In this document: positions 17,366 to 26,950 of the stretch, piece after piece
Layout: each line of letters starts with the position of its first letter
Numbering within the stretch: position 1 is the stretch's first letter
Source of the DNA: Agromyces protaetiae
GTDB lineage: Bacteria; Actinomycetota; Actinomycetes; Actinomycetales; Microbacteriaceae
Direction: 5' to 3'
NCBI RefSeq assembly: GCF_004135405.1
Contig: NZ_CP035491.1
Coordinates: forward strand, 558,001 to 622,000
DNA length: 64,000 bases
Notes under the pieces: model-generated
Told to the model about the DNA's origin: nothing
The model's input: only the letters and a program-made list of their open reading frames with translations
The model's database searches: none
Translations under genes and position numbers: made by a program

Positions 17366-18214
17366 TCACGCCTCGCGCGTGACCTCCACGGTGACGAACA
17401 GTTCGGATGCGCCGGGGCCCGCGTAGACCCCGCGGAGCGGGGCGACGTCGCCGTAGTCGCGTCCGCGTCCGACGAGCACGTGGTGCTCGCCGATCTCGGA
17501 CATGTTGGTCGGGTCATAGCTGCGCCACTCGCCGTCGAACCACTCGACCCACGCGTGCGACTCGCCCGTGACGGTGACGCCGAGGCCGGCCTTCGGGTCG
17601 GGGTGGAGGTAGCCCGACACGTAGCGGGCGGGCACGCCGATCGAGCGCAGCGCGCCGACCGCGAGATGGGTGATGTCCTGACAGACGCCCTTGCGCTCGG
17701 CCCACGCCTCGCGTGCGGTCGAGTTCACGCCCGTCACGCCCGGCATGTACTCGACGGCTTCGCCGACCGCGCGCACGACCTCGAGCGCGGTCTCGGAAAC
17801 GCCCTCGCCTTCGGCGTGGATGGATGCCGCGAGCTCGGCGAGATCGGTCGGCGGCTCGGTCGCCGCGGTCTGCGTGGAGAACTCGACGAGCGGCATGGTC
17901 GAGGCGCGGTGGTTCGCGAGCCACGTCCAGTCGAGGTCGGAGCGGCCGCGGTGCGGCGCCGGCCGCACCTCGACGAGGCTCGTCGCCGTGACCGAGAGCT
18001 CGCGGTGCGGAGTCAGCACCTCGAACGTCGAGACGCGCGTGCCCCAGTAGTCGAGGTAGGAGTGCTGGCTCGCGCCAGGGCGGATGTCGAGGCCCGTGTG
18101 CAGCACGAACTGCTCTCCGCCCGAGTGCGGCAGCATGCGCGCCTCGTTGTACGAGGCGTTCGCGGGCTCGGCGTACGAAAAGCCCGTGCGGTGCACGATG
18201 CGGAGGCGGCTCAC
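17366..18214 (-). CDS. Transglutaminase-like cysteine protease-fold protein
   Basis: A 282-residue protein. The N-terminal beta domain opens RLRIVHRTGFSYAEPANASYNE. A transglutaminase core follows with the triad Cys in KGVCQDITHLAVGALRSIG, His in ESHAWVEWFDGEW and Asp in YDPTN. The GTG start overlaps the alpha-E gene stop (GTGA). The order CP-ATP-grasp, alpha-E, transglutaminase recurs in many bacteria. Comparative genomics has proposed that it builds or cleaves a peptide-like modification, but no product is established. Confidence 0.9.
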   Translation of the reverse strand: MSRLRIVHRTGFSYAEPANASYNEARMLPHSGGEQFVLHTGLDIRPGASQHSYLDYWGTRVSTFEVLTPHRELSVTATSLVEVRPAPHRGRSDLDWTWLANHRASTMPLVEFSTQTAATEPPTDLAELAASIHAEGEGVSETALEVVRAVGEAVEYMPGVTGVNSTAREAWAERKGVCQDITHLAVGALRSIGVPARYVSGYLHPDPKAGLGVTVTGESHAWVEWFDGEWRSYDPTNMSEIGEHHVLVGRGRDYGDVAPLRGVYAGPGASELFVTVEVTREA

Positions 18215-19140
18215 GAGATCTCTCCGATCCAGACGGGCACGGCTTCGGCCGGGAAGTAGCGTTTCTTGATCGCCTCGCTCGCCTCGGAGACGACCTCCTG
18301 CACGTGCTCCATGTTCCCCGAGAGATCGAGCAGGATGTCGGCGACCGGACGATACTCGAGCTCGGATCGGATCTGCCCGAGGAGCCGCTGCCCCTGGTCG
18401 GTGACGCCCACGCGCCCCGCGCGCGGGTCGATCTCGCGCAGGCACTCCTCGGCGCGGATGACGCTCGCGATGATCGAGCGCGGGAAGAGCCGGTCGACGA
18501 GGAGGAACTCGGCCGCCGACTCGGTCGACGGCACGCCGCGGTAGCTGCGGAGGTACGCCTCGTACCCGCCACAGCTGCGGAGGAGGGTCGTCCAGCTCGG
18601 TCCGCTCGCCTCGGTGAGGGTGCGGGTGGCGAGGAGTCGCGCGGTCATGTCGGCCCGCTCGATCGACCGGCCGAGCGAGAAGAACTGCCACGCCTCGTCG
18701 CGGCTCGTCGCCGAGTCGACGACGCCCATCGCGAGGGCCGCGCGGTCGCGCACCCAGCGGAAGAATTCATGCGTCTTGTCCGAGGCCACGCGCCGAGGCA
18801 TCCGGGCGTTCGTCTCGTTGAGGGCCTCCCACAGCTCGGCCGACACGATCTCGCGAGCGCGCCGCGCGTTCTCGCGGGCTGCCGTGACCGAGTGCGCGAT
18901 CGACGCGGGATGCTGGCGATCGACGGCGAGGAGCGCGATGACCTCGTCGCGGCCGAGCGGCACGTCGTCGTTGGGCATGCTGCCCATGACCGAGAGGAGG
19001 GCGCGGCACGCGCTGTCCTCGTCGATCCACGGGTCTTCGAGGAGGAGCTGCAGGTGCACGTCGAGGATGCGCGCGGTGCCGTCGCTCCGCTCGATGTAGC
19101 GTCCGATCCAGAACAGCGACTCGGCGATGCGGCTCAGCAT
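18211..19140 (-). CDS. Alpha-E domain-containing protein
   Basis: A 309-residue, almost wholly helical protein that starts MLSRIAESLFWIGRYIERSD, the signature of the alpha-E domain. Conserved acidic and basic residues recur (SLGRSIERADMTARLL, VIRAEECLREID). It is the central member of the three-gene ATP-grasp/alpha-E/transglutaminase operon and overlaps both neighbours (7 bp upstream, 4 bp downstream). Its ribosome site (GGGAGGG) lies within the 3' end of the ATP-grasp gene, just after the polyglutamine codons. The biochemical role is unknown. Confidence 0.9.
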   Translation of the reverse strand: MLSRIAESLFWIGRYIERSDGTARILDVHLQLLLEDPWIDEDSACRALLSVMGSMPNDDVPLGRDEVIALLAVDRQHPASIAHSVTAARENARRAREIVSAELWEALNETNARMPRRVASDKTHEFFRWVRDRAALAMGVVDSATSRDEAWQFFSLGRSIERADMTARLLATRTLTEASGPSWTTLLRSCGGYEAYLRSYRGVPSTESAAEFLLVDRLFPRSIIASVIRAEECLREIDPRAGRVGVTDQGQRLLGQIRSELEYRPVADILLDLSGNMEHVQEVVSEASEAIKKRYFPAEAVPVWIGEIS

Positions 19141-20828
19141 GAGACATCCCTCCCCTGCTGTTGCTGTTGCTGTTGCTGCTGTTGGCGGACGGGCGCGTCT
19201 TCGTCCTGCGGCGAGCCCGAGAAGGCGTGTCGGGAGCCGGATGATTCGGGACCCCGGTCCTCGGGATGCGCCGCCGCCTTCGGCATCGCCCGCCCTGTCG
19301 CCTGGTCGCGCACGAGCGTGCCCACGTCGGCGGCCTTCACGGGGATGATGACGGGTGCCGTCGACCCCGGGACATCCAGCACCCATGTGTCCTTCGACCC
19401 GCCGCCCTGGCTGGAGTTCACGACCAACTGACCCTCGGGGAGCGCGACGCGCGTGAGCCCGCCCGGAAGCACCCACACGTCGGAGCCGTCGTTGACGGCG
19501 AACGGCCGAAGGTCGGCGTGCCGCGGCCGGAGGCCGTCCTCGACGAGGGTCGGGATCGTCGAGAGCTGCACGACGGGCTGTGCGATCCACCCTCTGGGGT
19601 CGGCGACGAGCCGCGCCCGCAGATCGGAGAGCTCGCGCTTCGAGGCATCCGGACCCACGACGAGTCCTTTGCCGCCCGACCCGTCGACGGGCTTCACCAC
19701 CAGTTCGTCGAGGCGGTCGAGCACCTCGGCGAGCGCGTCGGGCTCCTCGAGCCGCCACGTGTCGACGTTCGGCAGGATCGCCTCCTCGCCGAGGTAGTAG
19801 CGGATGAGGTCGGGCACGTACGTGTAGACGAGCTTGTCGTCGGCGACGCCGTTGCCTACCGCATTGGCGATCGTGACGTGCCCGAGACGCGCCGCGAGCA
19901 TGAGGCCGGGGGCGCCGAGCACCGAGTCGGGGCGGAACTGCAGGGGATCGAGGAACTCGTCGTCGACGCGGCGGTAGATGACGTCGACGCGGGTGGGGCC
20001 GGCCGTCGTGCGCATCCACACCCGGCCGCCCGAGCAGAACAGGTCGCGGCCCTCGACGAGCTCGACGCCCATGAGCCGGGCCAGGAGCGTGTGCTCGTAG
20101 TAGGCCGAGTTGTAGACGCCCGGCGTCAGCACGACGACGTTGGGGTCTTCGACGCCCTCGGGCGCGCTCGCGCGCAGCGCCTGCAGGAGCTTCGCGGGAT
20201 AGTCGCCGACCGGCCGCACGCGCATCGACGTGAAGAGCTCGGGCAGGGTCTGCGCCATCACCCGACGGTTCGAGATGACGTAGCTCACGCCGCTCGGCAC
20301 GCGCACGTTGTCTTCGAGCACGCGCCACGCGCCGTGCTCGTCGCGGATGAGGTCGATGCCCGCGACCTGGATGCGCACGCCGTTCGCTGCCACGATTCCG
20401 GCCGCCTGGCGGTGGAAGTGCGTCGACGATGCGATGAGTGCAGCAGGGATGACCCCGTCGCGCACGGCGTGCTGAGGGCCGTAGACGTCGGCGAGGAACC
20501 GCTCGAGCGCCCGCACGCGCTGCGCGACGCCCGCCTCGACGAGCGCCCAGTCGCTCGCGGCGATGACGCGCGGCACGGCGTCGAGCGGGAACGGACGCTC
20601 CTCCCCCGCGAAGTCGAAGGTCACTCCCTGGGCGAGGTACGAGCTCGCGAGGGCGTCGGTTCGGCCGCGCAGTTCTTCCTGCGACATGCGCGCGAGCGCG
20701 GGGTAGAGCTCTCGGTACGGCCCCCGCACCGTCGTGGTGTCGGCGGGGAACATCTCATCCCACGGCGACGGTCCGCCGCGGCGACGCGTGGGCTTCGTCG
20801 CCGTGTACCCGTCGAAGAGTGTTGCCAT
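19134..20828 (-). CDS. Circularly permuted type-2 ATP-grasp protein with C-terminal polyglutamine
   Basis: A 564-residue DUF404/DUF407 (CP_ATPgrasp_2) protein. Recognisable blocks are VIAASDWALVEAGVAQRVRA, GPQHAVRDGVIP, DLIRDEHGAWRVLEDNVRVP, SNRRVMAQTLPELF, DKLVYTYVPDLIRYYL and the nucleotide loop LVVKPVDGSGGKGLVVG. It is predicted to form an amide bond with ATP. After the conserved core (about residue 490) comes a low-complexity tail containing ten consecutive Gln and ending GRDVSC. The tail is not part of the family core and may vary between strains. It is the first gene of the three-gene operon. Confidence 0.9.
   Translation of the reverse strand: MATLFDGYTATKPTRRRGGPSPWDEMFPADTTTVRGPYRELYPALARMSQEELRGRTDALASSYLAQGVTFDFAGEERPFPLDAVPRVIAASDWALVEAGVAQRVRALERFLADVYGPQHAVRDGVIPAALIASSTHFHRQAAGIVAANGVRIQVAGIDLIRDEHGAWRVLEDNVRVPSGVSYVISNRRVMAQTLPELFTSMRVRPVGDYPAKLLQALRASAPEGVEDPNVVVLTPGVYNSAYYEHTLLARLMGVELVEGRDLFCSGGRVWMRTTAGPTRVDVIYRRVDDEFLDPLQFRPDSVLGAPGLMLAARLGHVTIANAVGNGVADDKLVYTYVPDLIRYYLGEEAILPNVDTWRLEEPDALAEVLDRLDELVVKPVDGSGGKGLVVGPDASKRELSDLRARLVADPRGWIAQPVVQLSTIPTLVEDGLRPRHADLRPFAVNDGSDVWVLPGGLTRVALPEGQLVVNSSQGGGSKDTWVLDVPGSTAPVIIPVKAADVGTLVRDQATGRAMPKAAAHPEDRGPESSGSRHAFSGSPQDEDAPVRQQQQQQQQQQGRDVSC
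19155..19184 (-). repeat. Mixed CAG/CAA trinucleotide tract encoding ten glutamines
   Basis: Thirty bases of alternating CAG and CAA codons (read on the minus strand) lie near the 3' end of the ATP-grasp gene, directly upstream of the alpha-E ribosome site. Trinucleotide tracts of this kind are rare in such GC-rich DNA. Confidence 0.95.
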
Positions 20829-20911
20829 GCTCGAAAGCGTCCCAGCAGTCCGTTTCGGAGCTGTTTCGGTCTCGGGTCGAACTCGTGGCCGGAAGATCCT
20901 CGGTCATTTAC

Positions 20912-20937
20912 TTAGCATGGCTAATTTGTTACGCTAA
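20912..20937 (+). promoter_or_regulatory. MarR-type operator and leaderless promoter
   Basis: A perfect inverted repeat TTAGC-ATG-GCTAA (20912-20924) is followed by another GCTAA at 20933-20937. This is an AT-rich island in GC-rich DNA directly before the MarR start. TACGCT (20930-20935) ends seven bases before the GTG at 20943, the -10 placement of leaderless actinobacterial transcripts. Autorepression by the MarR protein is the natural reading. Confidence 0.65.
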
Positions 20938-20942
20938 CGATC

Positions 20943-21413
20943 GTGCCCGCGACATCCGCCCCTCCTCTCGACGCCGCGGCTCCCGCGCGTCGCAAGCCGC
21001 TCGCCGAGCAGAGCACCGAACTCCGCCTCGCGGTCATGCGCCTCTCGCGCCGCCTCCGCCAAGAACGCGCCGACGCCGAACTGAGCGCGTCGCAGTTCTC
21101 CGCCCTCGGCTGGGTCTCGGGCGAAGGCCCCCTCACGATCGGCCGTCTCGCCGAACTCGAACGCGTCACGCCGCCGTCGATGAATCGCACCGTCAACTGC
21201 CTCGCAGACAAAGGGCTCATCGTGCGCGAAGGCGCCCCCGACGACGGCCGCAAAGTGATCGTGCGCGTCACCGACGAAGGAGAAGCGATCATGCGCGAGA
21301 CCCGCCGCCGCCGCGACGCGTGGTTCGCCAAACGATTCGAGAAGCTCACCCCCGACGAACGCGCCCTCCTCCTCAAGGCCGGCGACCTCCTCAGGAGGCT
21401 CGCCGACCAGTGA
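20943..21413 (+). CDS. MarR-family transcriptional regulator
   Basis: A 156-residue winged-helix regulator. The core (about 25-140) includes LSASQFSALGWVSGEGPLTIG, the recognition region LERVTPPSMNRTVNCL and the wing KGLIVREGAPDDGRKVIVRVTDEG. It starts at a GTG with no Shine-Dalgarno, consistent with a leaderless message. The stop overlaps the start of an MFS exporter gene, the standard MarR-exporter pairing, so it probably represses its own operon until a toxic ligand binds. Confidence 0.9.
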   Translation: MPATSAPPLDAAAPARRKPLAEQSTELRLAVMRLSRRLRQERADAELSASQFSALGWVSGEGPLTIGRLAELERVTPPSMNRTVNCLADKGLIVREGAPDDGRKVIVRVTDEGEAIMRETRRRRDAWFAKRFEKLTPDERALLLKAGDLLRRLADQ

Positions 21414-22819
21414 GTTCGATGTTCCGCTCCCTCAGCCGCTACAACTACCGCCTCTGGTTCGCAGGCGCGTTGGTGTCCAACATCGGCGGCTGGATGCAAT
21501 CGACCACCCAAGACTGGGTCGTGCTCACCGAACTCACCCACAACAACGCCACCGCGGTCGGCGTCACCATGGCCCTCCAGTTCGGCCCTCAGCTCGCCCT
21601 CGTCCCCCTGACCGGGGCGGTCATCGACCGGTTCGACCGGCGCAAAGTGCTCCTCGTCACCCAGACCGTGCTCATGCTGCTCGCCGTCGGGCTCGGCCTC
21701 CTGCTCCTCGGCGGGCACGCCGAGCTCTGGCACGTCTACGGCTTCGCCCTCGCGCTCGGCATCGCCAACGCGTTCGACGCACCGGCACGCCAGACGTTCG
21801 TGAGCGACGTCGTGCAAGGAGCCGACGCCGCCAACGCGATCGCCCTCAACGCGGCCTCGTTCAACGCCGCACGCATGATCGGCCCCGCGACGGCCGGCCT
21901 GCTCATCGTGCTCGTCGGTTCGGGCTGGGTGTTCCTCATCAACGCGGCGACGTTCCTCGCGATGCTCGCCGCCATCCTCCTGCTTCGCAAAGACGAGCTC
22001 GCGGCGCGCCCGCGCACGCGCCGCCCCGGAAACGCGCTCGCGCAGGGCTTCCGCTACGTGCGGTCGCGCGGCGATCTCACGGTCGTGTTCCTGATCGTGT
22101 TCCTCATGGGCGCGTTCGGCATGAACTTCCCGATCTTCAACTCGACCATGGCGGTCATGTTCGGCGAAGGCGCCGGCGAGTACGGCGTCGTCTCCTCGAT
22201 CCTCGCGATCGGCTCGCTCACGGGCGCCCTGCTCGCCGCGCGCCGCGAACGCGCACGTCTGCGGATCGTGCTCGGCGGCGCGGCCCTCTTCGGCGCGGCC
22301 GCCCTCATCGCCTCGGTCATGCCCACGTACGGCACGTTCGCGGCGTCGACGATCCTCATCGGGTTCAGCTCGGTGACCCTCCTCACGACCGCCAACGGGT
22401 TCGTGCAGACCACGACGCCCGACGACGTCCGCGGGCGCGTGATGGCGATCTACACGGCCGTGCTCATGGGCTCGACCCTCGTCGGCGCGCCGGTCGTCGG
22501 ATGGGTCGCCGATGCGATGAACGCCCGCGCCGGGCTCGGCGTCGCCTCGGTCGCCGGGTTCCTGTCATGCGCGATCGGACTCGGATGGCTCGTCTCGAAG
22601 CGAGGCCTCCGCCTCGTGCGCGCACCCGAGTCGCGGTGGCGGTTCGAGGTCGCGTGGGTCGAGACGGCGGATGCCTCGGGGGTCGGCGTCACTCCCGCGA
22701 GCAGGCGTGCGCCCGCCGCGCCCGAGGACTTCTCCGACGAGATCGCCCTCACCTCGCCGATCCCGCTGCCGAAGCTTCCGACCGCAACTGGGCCCATCGG
22801 GCAACCGCGGGGCGCCTGA
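21410..22819 (+). CDS. MFS exporter (EntS/DHA3-like)
   Basis: A 469-residue major facilitator with about twelve helices. It opens FRSLSRYNYRLWFAGALVSNIGGWMQ, carries the loop motif GAVIDRFDRRKVLLVTQ between helices 2 and 3, and has FDAPARQTFVSDVV further on, as in EntS-like exporters. The C-terminal ~70 residues are hydrophilic. The GTG at 21410 overlaps the MarR stop (GTGA) and follows AGGAGG. An ATG nine bases later is an alternative start. It probably exports drugs or siderophores. The ligand is unknown. Confidence 0.88.
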   Translation: MSSMFRSLSRYNYRLWFAGALVSNIGGWMQSTTQDWVVLTELTHNNATAVGVTMALQFGPQLALVPLTGAVIDRFDRRKVLLVTQTVLMLLAVGLGLLLLGGHAELWHVYGFALALGIANAFDAPARQTFVSDVVQGADAANAIALNAASFNAARMIGPATAGLLIVLVGSGWVFLINAATFLAMLAAILLLRKDELAARPRTRRPGNALAQGFRYVRSRGDLTVVFLIVFLMGAFGMNFPIFNSTMAVMFGEGAGEYGVVSSILAIGSLTGALLAARRERARLRIVLGGAALFGAAALIASVMPTYGTFAASTILIGFSSVTLLTTANGFVQTTTPDDVRGRVMAIYTAVLMGSTLVGAPVVGWVADAMNARAGLGVASVAGFLSCAIGLGWLVSKRGLRLVRAPESRWRFEVAWVETADASGVGVTPASRRAPAAPEDFSDEIALTSPIPLPKLPTATGPIGQPRGA

Positions 22820-22849
22820 CGCGGGCGATCCGCTTGCCGAGCGGTCAGC

Positions 22850-22866
22850 GCGGCGCGAGGCGCCGC
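22850..22866. terminator. Possible short GC hairpin terminator
   Basis: Seven-base arms GCGGCGC/GCGCCGC with a GAG loop lie in the 56-bp gap between the convergent MFS and glutamate dehydrogenase genes. The stem is short and GC-only, so this is a weak call. Confidence 0.4.
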
Positions 22867-22875
22867 CGCCGCGCC

Positions 22876-24381
<1,506 letters not shown>

Positions 24382-24416
24382 CTAGAGTCCGGATCGAGCG
24401 GATGCGCCAGCCGCGC

Positions 24417-24932
24417 TCAGTGCCCGTGCGCGAGCTGCTGGAGCACGACGACGGCAAGGCCCAGCGCGACGAGGCCGCCGAGTCCGGCGAGCTGCTTCCA
24501 CCAGGCCAGCCGCGTGCGTCGCACCGCGAGGTATCCGATGACGCCGAGCGTCACGAGATAGACGATGGATGCCGCGCGCAGCGCGCCTTCGAGCTCGAAC
24601 ACCCCGAACGCGGCCAGCGCGAGGAGGATCAGCGGTACACCCGCCGACGCGATCGCCGTGCCCGCGACGCGGCCCATCTCGGCGACGATCTCGCGCGTCG
24701 GGAACGCGGAGTGCACGGCCAGGTAGGTCACGATGTCGGCGACGAAGCCCGCCGCCGTGATCGCGACGATGCCCACGAAGAGGGTCGCGAGCGCCCGCCC
24801 CGCTGTGAGGTGCTCGACGTTCGACTGCTGCACGAGCACGATCGCGAGGCCGGTGAAGGTCGCGTAGACGCGCTCTTTGAGGGAGTCGGCGAGTTCGTCG
24901 GCCGACTTCTGCGTGCGCTCGCGGCGGGCCAT
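24417..24932 (-). CDS. Four-helix membrane protein of unknown function
   Basis: A 171-residue protein. A basic/acidic N-terminal region (RRERTQKSADELADSLKERVY) precedes four hydrophobic segments: LAIVLVQQSNVEHLTAGRAL..FVGI, the AGTAIASAGVPLILLALAAF helix, the IVYLVTLGVIGYLAV helix and GLGGLVALGLAVVVLQQLA. I do not recognise the family. It reads divergently from the 2-hydroxyacid dehydrogenase, with a large perfect inverted repeat between their starts. Confidence 0.72.
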   Translation of the reverse strand: MARRERTQKSADELADSLKERVYATFTGLAIVLVQQSNVEHLTAGRALATLFVGIVAITAAGFVADIVTYLAVHSAFPTREIVAEMGRVAGTAIASAGVPLILLALAAFGVFELEGALRAASIVYLVTLGVIGYLAVRRTRLAWWKQLAGLGGLVALGLAVVVLQQLAHGH

Positions 24933-24986
24933 GTCTCGATCATCGCGCACCGCCCGGTCATCGCGCACCGCCCCGCGCACGCGCGG

Positions 24987-25058
24987 CGCTCGCCGAACGG
25001 TCGCAGATTGCGGGTTCTGGATGGCAAACACCGGCAATCTGCGACCGTTCGGCAAGCG
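24987..25058. repeat. Large inverted repeat between divergent genes
   Basis: Two perfect 20-bp arms, GCCGAACGGTCGCAGATTGC (24992-25011) and its complement (25034-25053), flank a 22-bp spacer. With one mismatch the arms extend to 25 bp (24987-25011 and 25034-25058). It lies upstream of both divergent genes, so it is not a terminator of either. A short direct repeat, TCATCGCGCACCGCCC (twice, near 24945-24975), adjoins it. It could be a mobile REP-type element, a cruciform or an operator. Confidence 0.9.
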
Positions 25059-25076
25059 GGTGGGCAGGATGGAGGG

Positions 25077-26006
25077 ATGACGACGCTCCTCGTATCGGTG
25101 CCGGGTGCAACGCTTCGCGACGCGATCCTCGCGGAAGGGCCGCTGCCCGACGGGGTCGAGCTCGTGGTGTGGGGACTCGACGGGCCGCCGCCGGCCGAGC
25201 GCCTCGACATCGTCGTGCCGCCGTACATGGATGCCTCGTCGAAGCTCGGCGCGCTCGCCGGCGTCGAGACGCGGCTCGTCCAGTCGCAGTCGATCGGCTT
25301 CGACGGCGTCGCCGACGTACTCCCCGCGGGGCACGTCTACGCGAACGCGGCGAGCGTGCACGAGACCTCGACGGCCGAGCTCGCCGTCGGGCTCGCGATC
25401 GCCGCGCAGCGCGGCATCCCCGACTTCGTGCGCGCCGCCGAGCGCGGAGAGTGGGCGCCGGCCCGGCACGCGTCGATCGCCGACCGGCGGGTGCTCCTCC
25501 TCGGCTACGGCGGCGTCGGCAAGGCGATCGAGGACCGCCTGCTTCCGTTCGAGGTCGTGCTCACGCGAGTCGCGAGCCGCGCCCGCGACGACGAGCGCGG
25601 CCGCATCCACGGCATCGACGAACTGCCCGGCCTGCTTCCGACCGCCGAGATCGTCGTCGTCGTGGTGCCGCTCACCGAGTCGACGACGGGCCTCGTCGAC
25701 GCGGAGTTCCTCGCCGCGCTCCCCGACAACGCACTCGTCGTGAACGTCGCGCGCGGCAAGGTCGCCGACACCGACGCGATCCTCGCCGAGGCCGCGAGCG
25801 GGCGCCTGCGCTTCGCCCTCGACGTCGTCGATCCCGAACCGCTGCCGGCGGGGCATCCGCTCTTCGCCCTGCCGAACGTGCTCATCTCGCCCCACGTCGG
25901 CGGCGCGACGAGCGCGATGATGCCGCGCATGGCGCGGCTCGTGCGCCGTCAGATCGAACGGATGCTCCGGGGTGACGAGCCGCTCAACGTCGTGCTGCGC
26001 TCGTAG
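25077..26006 (+). CDS. D-isomer-specific 2-hydroxyacid dehydrogenase
   Basis: A 309-residue NAD(P)-dependent dehydrogenase. The Rossmann motif LLLGYGGVGKAIEDRL, the catalytic Arg in VVNVARGKVADTDA, the Glu in LDVVDPEPLPAGHPL and the catalytic His in SPHVGGATSAM are all present. The substrate-binding part is short, as in GhrA-type glyoxylate/hydroxypyruvate reductases. The ATG at 25077 follows GGAGGG closely. It is convergent with the IclR gene, 3 bp apart. Confidence 0.9.
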   Translation: MTTLLVSVPGATLRDAILAEGPLPDGVELVVWGLDGPPPAERLDIVVPPYMDASSKLGALAGVETRLVQSQSIGFDGVADVLPAGHVYANAASVHETSTAELAVGLAIAAQRGIPDFVRAAERGEWAPARHASIADRRVLLLGYGGVGKAIEDRLLPFEVVLTRVASRARDDERGRIHGIDELPGLLPTAEIVVVVVPLTESTTGLVDAEFLAALPDNALVVNVARGKVADTDAILAEAASGRLRFALDVVDPEPLPAGHPLFALPNVLISPHVGGATSAMMPRMARLVRRQIERMLRGDEPLNVVLRS

Positions 26007-26009
26007 CGC

Positions 26010-26779
26010 TCACGCGAGCTGCGCCGACACTCGCCACGCGCCGCGCCGCACGGCCTGCTCGAGTTCGCGCGCCCGAGCCGAGAAGTCCTTCGCCTGCACC
26101 GACACCGACACGGCGCCGACCGTGCGGCCTGCGGCCGACCGCACAGGCGCCGCGATGCACGCGAGCTTCGGCAGGTACTCCTCGATCTCGACGGCGAGCT
26201 GCTGCGCACGCACCTCGTCGAGCTGCGCGACGAGCGCCGAGGCATCCGTGATGCTCGCGGCGGTGAGCCGGCGTGCGCCGCGCCGCTCGAGGAACCGCGC
26301 GACCGCCTGATCGTCGCGCGACGCGAGCATGAGCTTGCCGAACGCGGTCGTGTGCGACGCCTCGGAGAAGCCGACGTGCAACTGTCCGATCCGCGGGTGC
26401 TCGCGCGAATCGGCGATGTGCGCGACCGCGATGTCGTCGCCACGGAAGACGGTGAGGTACGCGGGTGCGCCGGCGGCGTCGCGGAGCGACGCGAGCTCGC
26501 GCCGCACGGGTTCGGTCGCGACGAGTTGCACCTGCAGCGCACGCCCCAGCTCGTCGACCGAGCGGCCGAGGATGTACCGGTGCTCGCCGTGCCGCGCGAG
26601 GTAGTCCTGCCCGTGCAGCGTCTGGAGCAGCCGGTAGGTGGTCGACTGTCCGAGCCCGAGCGCGTCGGAGACATCCGCTGCAGTGAGCCCCTCGGGGCCG
26701 CGCCCACGAGTTCGAGGATGCGCAGCGCGCGCTCGGCCGACTGGATGCCCGCGCCCGTCCGGCGCCCCGCTGCGCTCAT
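26010..26779 (-). pseudogene. IclR-family regulator, interrupted by a one-base frameshift
   Basis: The helix-turn-helix half starts at the ATG at 26779 (AGIQSAERALRILELVGAAP) and the effector half (AYLTVFRGDDIAVAHIADS, TTAFGKLMLAS, LACIAAPVRSAAGRTVGAVS) reads in another frame to 26010. The frames join if the C4 run on the minus strand (plus G4 at 26694-26697) is lengthened by one. The sequence then reads EGLTAADVSDALGLGQSTTY, a normal IclR recognition region, and the whole protein is 256 residues, the family length. Either the gene is freshly broken or the base was lost in sequencing. I favour a sequencing error because two other genes here show the same defect. Confidence 0.85.
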
Positions 26780-26821
26780 GGGCACGATGCTACGACCGCT
26801 CGGGCGCGATCTCCACGGTGT

Positions 26822-26838
26822 TTCGCAGATAGTGCGAA
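26822..26838. promoter_or_regulatory. IclR-type operator between divergent genes
   Basis: TTCGCA-GATAG-TGCGAA is a perfect 6-bp inverted repeat with a 5-bp spacer. It resembles operators known for the IclR family (TTTCGCA/TGCGAAA type). It lies between the divergent IclR and DJ-1/PfpI genes and could control both. Confidence 0.6.
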
Positions 26839-26950
26839 CGGCCGGTGACGCGCGGTCGGCGCCGGGCGACGATGCATTCGGCGGATGTCTCGAGCGAGGC
26901 GCCCGCCGCCCCGGACGACCAGCAGACACGCACAGAGAGGTGCCCACCCC

